Part shown: one piece after another, positions 60,912-64,000 of the stretch
Position numbering within the stretch: the first letter of the stretch is position 1
Layout of the letters: every line of letters starts with the position of its first letter
Assembly: GCA_934645175.1 (NCBI GenBank)
Contig: CAKUDE010000006.1
Location: 11,280-75,279, forward strand
Direction of reading: 5' to 3'
Source of the DNA: an uncultured Oscillospiraceae bacterium
GTDB taxonomy: Bacteria > Bacillota > Clostridia > Oscillospirales > Oscillospiraceae
Length of the DNA stretch: 64,000 nucleotides
Notes under the pieces: model-generated
What the model was told of the DNA's origin: nothing
What the model saw: only the letters and a program-made list of their open reading frames with translations
The model's database searches: none
Position numbers and translations under genes: made by a program

Positions 60912-61901
60912 ATGCAAAGCTATTCCGATACGCCGCAGGTGCTGCGTGACTTTCTTTCGTATCACGAAACCATCAAGGGGCAATCCAAGCTCACCGTTTC
61001 GGAATACTATCTTGACCTCCGGCTTTTTCTCCGCTTTCTCAAGCTCATGCGTTGCCAGCTTCCATACAACACCGATCCGGAAACTATTGATATTCGGGAT
61101 ATTGATCTGGAATTTCTTCGTTCCGTTACGATCAGCGAGATCTTTGATTTCTTGAGCTATCTCTCCAACGACCGTGAAACGGATGAGGGGCACGGACTCG
61201 GCGCTGCTGCGCGCGCGCGAAAGCTCTCGGCAATCAAATCCTTTTATAAGTATCTGACGGTACGAACAAAACAGCTTGATGAAAATCCGGTCAAGGATAT
61301 CGAGTTCCCAAAAATTCGAAAATCCCTGCCGAGATACCTCACGCTGGAGGAATCCAGACGGCTTCTTTCGGCCGTCGAGGGGCGGAACGCCAAGCGCGAC
61401 TACGCCATTTTGCTGTTGTTTCTAAATTGCGGTATCCGCCGTTCGGAGCTGATCGGTCTGAACCTTGGCGATGTTTTTGACGATCGCATCCGCGTCACCG
61501 GCAAGGGCAACAAAGAACGAACCGTCTATTTCGGGAGCGCCTGCAAGCAGGCGCTTGACGACTACCTTATTGTGCGCAGTAAAATCGTACTGAAAGATAA
61601 TCGCGCGCTCTTCGGCTCGCGCGATGGCAACCGGCTCTCCCCTACCGCCGTCCACCGTCTGGTAAAAAAGCATCTGCTCGCGGCGGGCCTGGACCCCGAG
61701 CAATACTCGGCGCATAAGCTGCGCCACACCGCAGCAACTCTGATGGTCGCCAACGGCGTAGATATCCGTACCGTACAGGAGGTGCTCGGCCATGAGCACC
61801 TGAACACAACGGAAATCTATACACACATCGAAAACACCGAGCTGAAAATTGCTGCCGAAGCGAATCCGCTGTCGAAGCCCATTTCATCCGAGAAAGATTA
61901 A
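60912..61901 (+). CDS. xerC: Tyrosine recombinase, XerC-like
   Basis: A 329-residue tyrosine recombinase. Catalytic Arg in LLFLNCGIRRSELIGL, HKLRHTAATLMV for the H-x-x-R, LGHEHLNTTEIYTHI for the His and the Tyr nucleophile. The N-terminal region (SKLTVSEYYLDLRLFLRFLKLMR) has an insert compared with classic XerC, as in a clostridial subgroup. Start at 60912 behind GGGAGG. With xerD at 59 kb it could form the XerCD pair; the two are 0.9 kb apart and divergent, which is unusual. It is followed by hydA 24 bases later. Confidence 0.88.
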   Translation: MQSYSDTPQVLRDFLSYHETIKGQSKLTVSEYYLDLRLFLRFLKLMRCQLPYNTDPETIDIRDIDLEFLRSVTISEIFDFLSYLSNDRETDEGHGLGAAARARKLSAIKSFYKYLTVRTKQLDENPVKDIEFPKIRKSLPRYLTLEESRRLLSAVEGRNAKRDYAILLLFLNCGIRRSELIGLNLGDVFDDRIRVTGKGNKERTVYFGSACKQALDDYLIVRSKIVLKDNRALFGSRDGNRLSPTAVHRLVKKHLLAAGLDPEQYSAHKLRHTAATLMVANGVDIRTVQEVLGHEHLNTTEIYTHIENTELKIAAEANPLSKPISSEKD

Positions 61902-61924
61902 AACAGATAACAGGAGGCTGTGAA

Positions 61925-63295
61925 ATGAAAAAAATACTGCAAGGCGGCACAATCATCCGTGCCGACGGGCGTGAATGTGCCGATCTGCTGATCGACGGCG
62001 AAAAGATCGCCGCAATCGGCAAGGATCTGAATTGTGCAGATGCGGAGATAATCGACGTCCGCGGGAAGCTTCTCTTCCCCGGCTTCATCGATGCGCATAC
62101 GCATTTTGATCTGGATGTATGCAACACAACAACCGCAGACGACTTCTACACCGGCGGCCGTTCCGCACTTCGAGGCGGAACAACGATGGTCATTGATTTC
62201 GCCTGCCCGAACAAAGGTGAAAGTCTGCAATACGGGCTTGATCTATGGCATAAGAAGGCCGACGGAAAAACCGCCTGTGATTACAGCTTTCACATGACGA
62301 TCGACGACTGGAACGCTCAGATTCTATCGGAGCTTCCGAATATGTTCAGGCAGGGAATTACTTCCTTCAAGATGTATATGACCTATCCTGCAATGATGGT
62401 CGGCGACGAGGCAATGTTCCGCGCACTGCAGGAGCTTCGTAAGCTCGGTGGTATCTGCGGCGTTCACTGTGAAAATGCCGGATTGATCGACGCGCTGATT
62501 GCGGAGAAAAAAGAAGCCGGTGAACTCTCACCGGCTGCACATCCGCAGTGCCGCCCCGCCGAGGCCGAGGCCGAAGCGGTCAATCGCCTGCTCAAGCTGG
62601 CAAAGGTCGCGGACATTCCCGTCGTTATTGTCCATTTGTCCACCGCAGCAGGCCTACGTGAGGTAGAAAATGCACGCGCATTCGGGCAGAAGTGTTTCGT
62701 GGAAACCTGTCCGCATTATCTCTTGCTTGACGACTCCTATTATTCCCTGCCCGATCACTGTGGAGAAAAGTACGTCTGTGCACCCCCGCTTCGCAAACGG
62801 CTGGATAATGAACGCCTGTGGAAAGCGCTTGCCGACGGCGAAATCCAGACGGTCAGCACGGATCATTGCAGCTTCACTCTGAAGCAAAAGGAAGCCGGCC
62901 GTGAGGACTTCACAAAGATCCCGGGAGGAATGCCCGGCGTGGAGACACGCGGCGTGCTGCTGTATACTTACGGCGTCACAACCGGACGTATTTCCGCCGA
63001 AAAAATGGCAGATGTTCTCTCCGAAACGCCTGCGAAGCTCTATGGCGCCTCCCCGCGCAAGGGACGCCTCGAGGTCGGCGCGGACGCGGACATCGTGGTC
63101 TACGACCCACAGGGAGAAAGTGTTATTACAGCGGCAGATCAGATGTGCACCGCGGACTATGCGCCCTACGAGGGTTGGCGTGTCGCCGGGCGGATCGCAC
63201 AGGTCTGGCTTCGCGGTGACTTGGCGGTGCAGAACGGAACAATCCTGCATGAGCCCCGCGGCCTGTTTATTCCGCGCGGAAAATCTCAGCTCTGA
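61925..63295 (+). CDS. hydA: Dihydropyrimidinase / hydantoinase
   Basis: A 456-residue cyclic amidohydrolase of the dihydropyrimidinase family. FIDAHTHFD (His58, His60) and SFKMYMTYP (Lys149, the carboxylated bridging lysine) bind two metals. GVHCEN, VIVHLSTA and STDHCSFTL give the remaining ligands. It opens dihydrouracil or hydantoin rings. It is behind xerC with a good GGAGG site (AACAGGAGGCTGTGAA), so it may be read through from the xerC promoter. No partner permease or carbamoylase gene lies in the window. Confidence 0.9.
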   Translation: MKKILQGGTIIRADGRECADLLIDGEKIAAIGKDLNCADAEIIDVRGKLLFPGFIDAHTHFDLDVCNTTTADDFYTGGRSALRGGTTMVIDFACPNKGESLQYGLDLWHKKADGKTACDYSFHMTIDDWNAQILSELPNMFRQGITSFKMYMTYPAMMVGDEAMFRALQELRKLGGICGVHCENAGLIDALIAEKKEAGELSPAAHPQCRPAEAEAEAVNRLLKLAKVADIPVVIVHLSTAAGLREVENARAFGQKCFVETCPHYLLLDDSYYSLPDHCGEKYVCAPPLRKRLDNERLWKALADGEIQTVSTDHCSFTLKQKEAGREDFTKIPGGMPGVETRGVLLYTYGVTTGRISAEKMADVLSETPAKLYGASPRKGRLEVGADADIVVYDPQGESVITAADQMCTADYAPYEGWRVAGRIAQVWLRGDLAVQNGTILHEPRGLFIPRGKSQL

Positions 63296-63363
63296 TACAG
63301 TGGAGCGGCACAGCCGTTTTTCGTCAAAATCTCTCAGTTTTTTCAGGTGATTCCCAAAAATAC

Positions 63364-63392
63364 TTGCATTTTTTGTCAAACAGAGGTATAAT
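63364..63392 (+). promoter_or_regulatory. Sigma-A promoter of the dCMP deaminase gene
   Basis: TTGCAT (63364-63369), 17-base spacer, TATAAT (63387-63392). Confidence 0.85.
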
Positions 63393-63422
63393 GCCCACAT
63401 CTGAACCAATGAGGTGTTCGTT

Positions 63423-63911
63423 ATGAGCCGCATCGACAAGGAAACCTACTATCTGGATATTGCAGAAACCGTTTCGGAACGGTCAACCTGTATTCACGCA
63501 CAGACAGGCGCGCTGATCGTCCGTAACGACGAAATTGTCTCAACCGGCTACAACGGCGCGCCGCGCGGCCGCTCGAACTGTATTGAACTGGGCTACTGTG
63601 TACGCGACCGCCTCAACATCCCCAAGGGCGAACGCTACGAGCTTTGCCGCGGCGTCCATGCGGAAATGAACGCCATTGTCTCTGCAGCGCGAAGCGAGTG
63701 CATCGGCGGCACGCTTTACCTTGTCGGTCACGAGGGAGCCGAGGGTGGATTACTTGCCGGACTGCAGCCCTGCCCCATGTGCCGGAAACTGATTATCAAT
63801 GCCGGTCTGACCAAGGTCGTTATCCGGCGCAGCAAAACGAGCTACGATATTATTAACGTAGCGGAATGGGTCTTCAATGATGACTCCATGCTTGACCCGA
63901 ATGAACAGTGA
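63423..63911 (+). CDS. comEB: dCMP deaminase (ComEB family)
   Basis: A 162-residue zinc deaminase that turns dCMP into dUMP for dTTP synthesis. The zinc site is HAEMNAI (His79, Glu81) and PCPMC (Cys117, Cys120). GYNGAPRGRSNC is the substrate-binding loop of the dCMP-deaminase subgroup. The start at 63423 has GAGGTG upstream, better than the ATG-like codon at 63414. It has its own promoter. The large inverted repeat 25 bases past the stop may serve as its terminator. Confidence 0.92.
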   Translation: MSRIDKETYYLDIAETVSERSTCIHAQTGALIVRNDEIVSTGYNGAPRGRSNCIELGYCVRDRLNIPKGERYELCRGVHAEMNAIVSAARSECIGGTLYLVGHEGAEGGLLAGLQPCPMCRKLIINAGLTKVVIRRSKTSYDIINVAEWVFNDDSMLDPNEQ

Positions 63912-63935
63912 TAAAAACCGGAAGGCTTTGAACCG

Positions 63936-63982
63936 CACCCCATTTGTTAGACAATGTGGTATAATGTCTAACGAATGGGGTG
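63936..63982 (+). promoter_or_regulatory. Large inverted repeat with an extended -10 at its centre
   Basis: CACCCCATTTGTTAGACA (63936-63953), 11-base spacer, TGTCTAACGAATGGGGTG (63965-63982); arms match at 17 of 18 positions. The spacer carries TGGTATAAT with TATAAT at 63960-63965. The right arm supplies the GGGGTG ribosome binding site of the next gene and is followed by ATTTTT. It could be an operator, a terminator of the upstream gene, or both. Confidence 0.75.
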
Positions 63983-63988
63983 ATTTTT

Positions 63989-64000
63989 ATGGCAAAGGGA
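63989..64000 (+). CDS. Start of a gene cut by the right edge
   Basis: ATGGCAAAGGGA (Met-Ala-Lys-Gly) begins 6 bases after GGGGTG and runs off the window. It is placed directly behind the inverted-repeat promoter. Nothing can be said about its function. Confidence 0.5.

Overview
The window reads as chromosomal DNA from a low-to-mid GC Gram-positive, endospore-forming member of the Clostridia, most likely near the Oscillospiraceae/Ruminococcaceae. This is inferred from gene content, not from a database search. The supporting signs are PolC-type replicase, ScpA/ScpB, an IspH-S1 fusion, a GerW/YtfJ protein, a TepA-like ClpP homologue, the start of spoIIIAA at the left edge, a GlgC/GlgD pair, CIRCE-type heat-shock control, strong AGGAGG ribosome binding sites and many near-consensus sigma-A promoters. 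No rRNA, tRNA, insertion sequence, prophage or CRISPR array was recognised. Nearly all of the window is core or housekeeping DNA.

Layout. 1-5.2 kb (minus): spoIIIAA (cut by the edge), an ECF transporter S component, FtsK/SpoIIIE, a degenerate UppP-like membrane protein and a TepA-like protease. 5.3-8.2 kb: a secreted protein of unknown function and htpG, the latter behind a CIRCE operator. 8.2-11.5 kb: cmk-plsC-ispH/S1. 11.6-16.4 kb: scpA-scpB-ytfJ-dacF-rluB-flavoprotein. 16.5-22.9 kb: the protein-quality cluster tig-clpP-clpX, then lon-engB. 23 kb (plus): an rlmA-like methyltransferase with a LexA-like operator. 23.9-33.9 kb: a complete glycogen operon, glgB-glgC-glgD-glgA-glgP-GH13. 33.9-36.4 kb: a regulatory/RNA-rich gap, a CapA-like lipoprotein and a small zinc-ribbon protein. 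36.4-46.9 kb: pyrH-frr-uppS-cdsA-dxr-rseP-ispG-polC, joining translation, envelope lipid and isoprenoid synthesis to the replicase. 47-48.8 kb (plus): glutaminyl-tRNA synthetase. 48.9-52.6 kb (minus): a large S-layer-anchored DUF4430/beta-propeller protein behind a full cobalamin riboswitch. 52.7-55.6 kb (plus): a P-type ATPase and a PH-domain protein. 55.7-58.4 kb (minus): efp, a CD1247-like zinc protein, pepP and yqeG. 58.4-64 kb: a GH18-like orphan, two divergent Xer-type recombinases flanking a small membrane protein and an AT-rich repeat region, a hydantoinase, a dCMP deaminase, and the first codons of a gene behind a large inverted repeat.

The most interesting items are the cobalamin-riboswitch-controlled surface protein, which may be an extracellular corrinoid-capture protein; the structured RNA candidate at 34.0-34.3 kb; the repeat-rich interval at the xer locus with a dif-like sequence; an internal Shine-Dalgarno that could release a free S1-like protein from the ispH fusion; and the operator-like inverted repeat at the right edge. 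Coordinates of starts were corrected by ribosome-binding-site position where the longest ORF was clearly too long. Several genes appear to use GTG or TTG starts.
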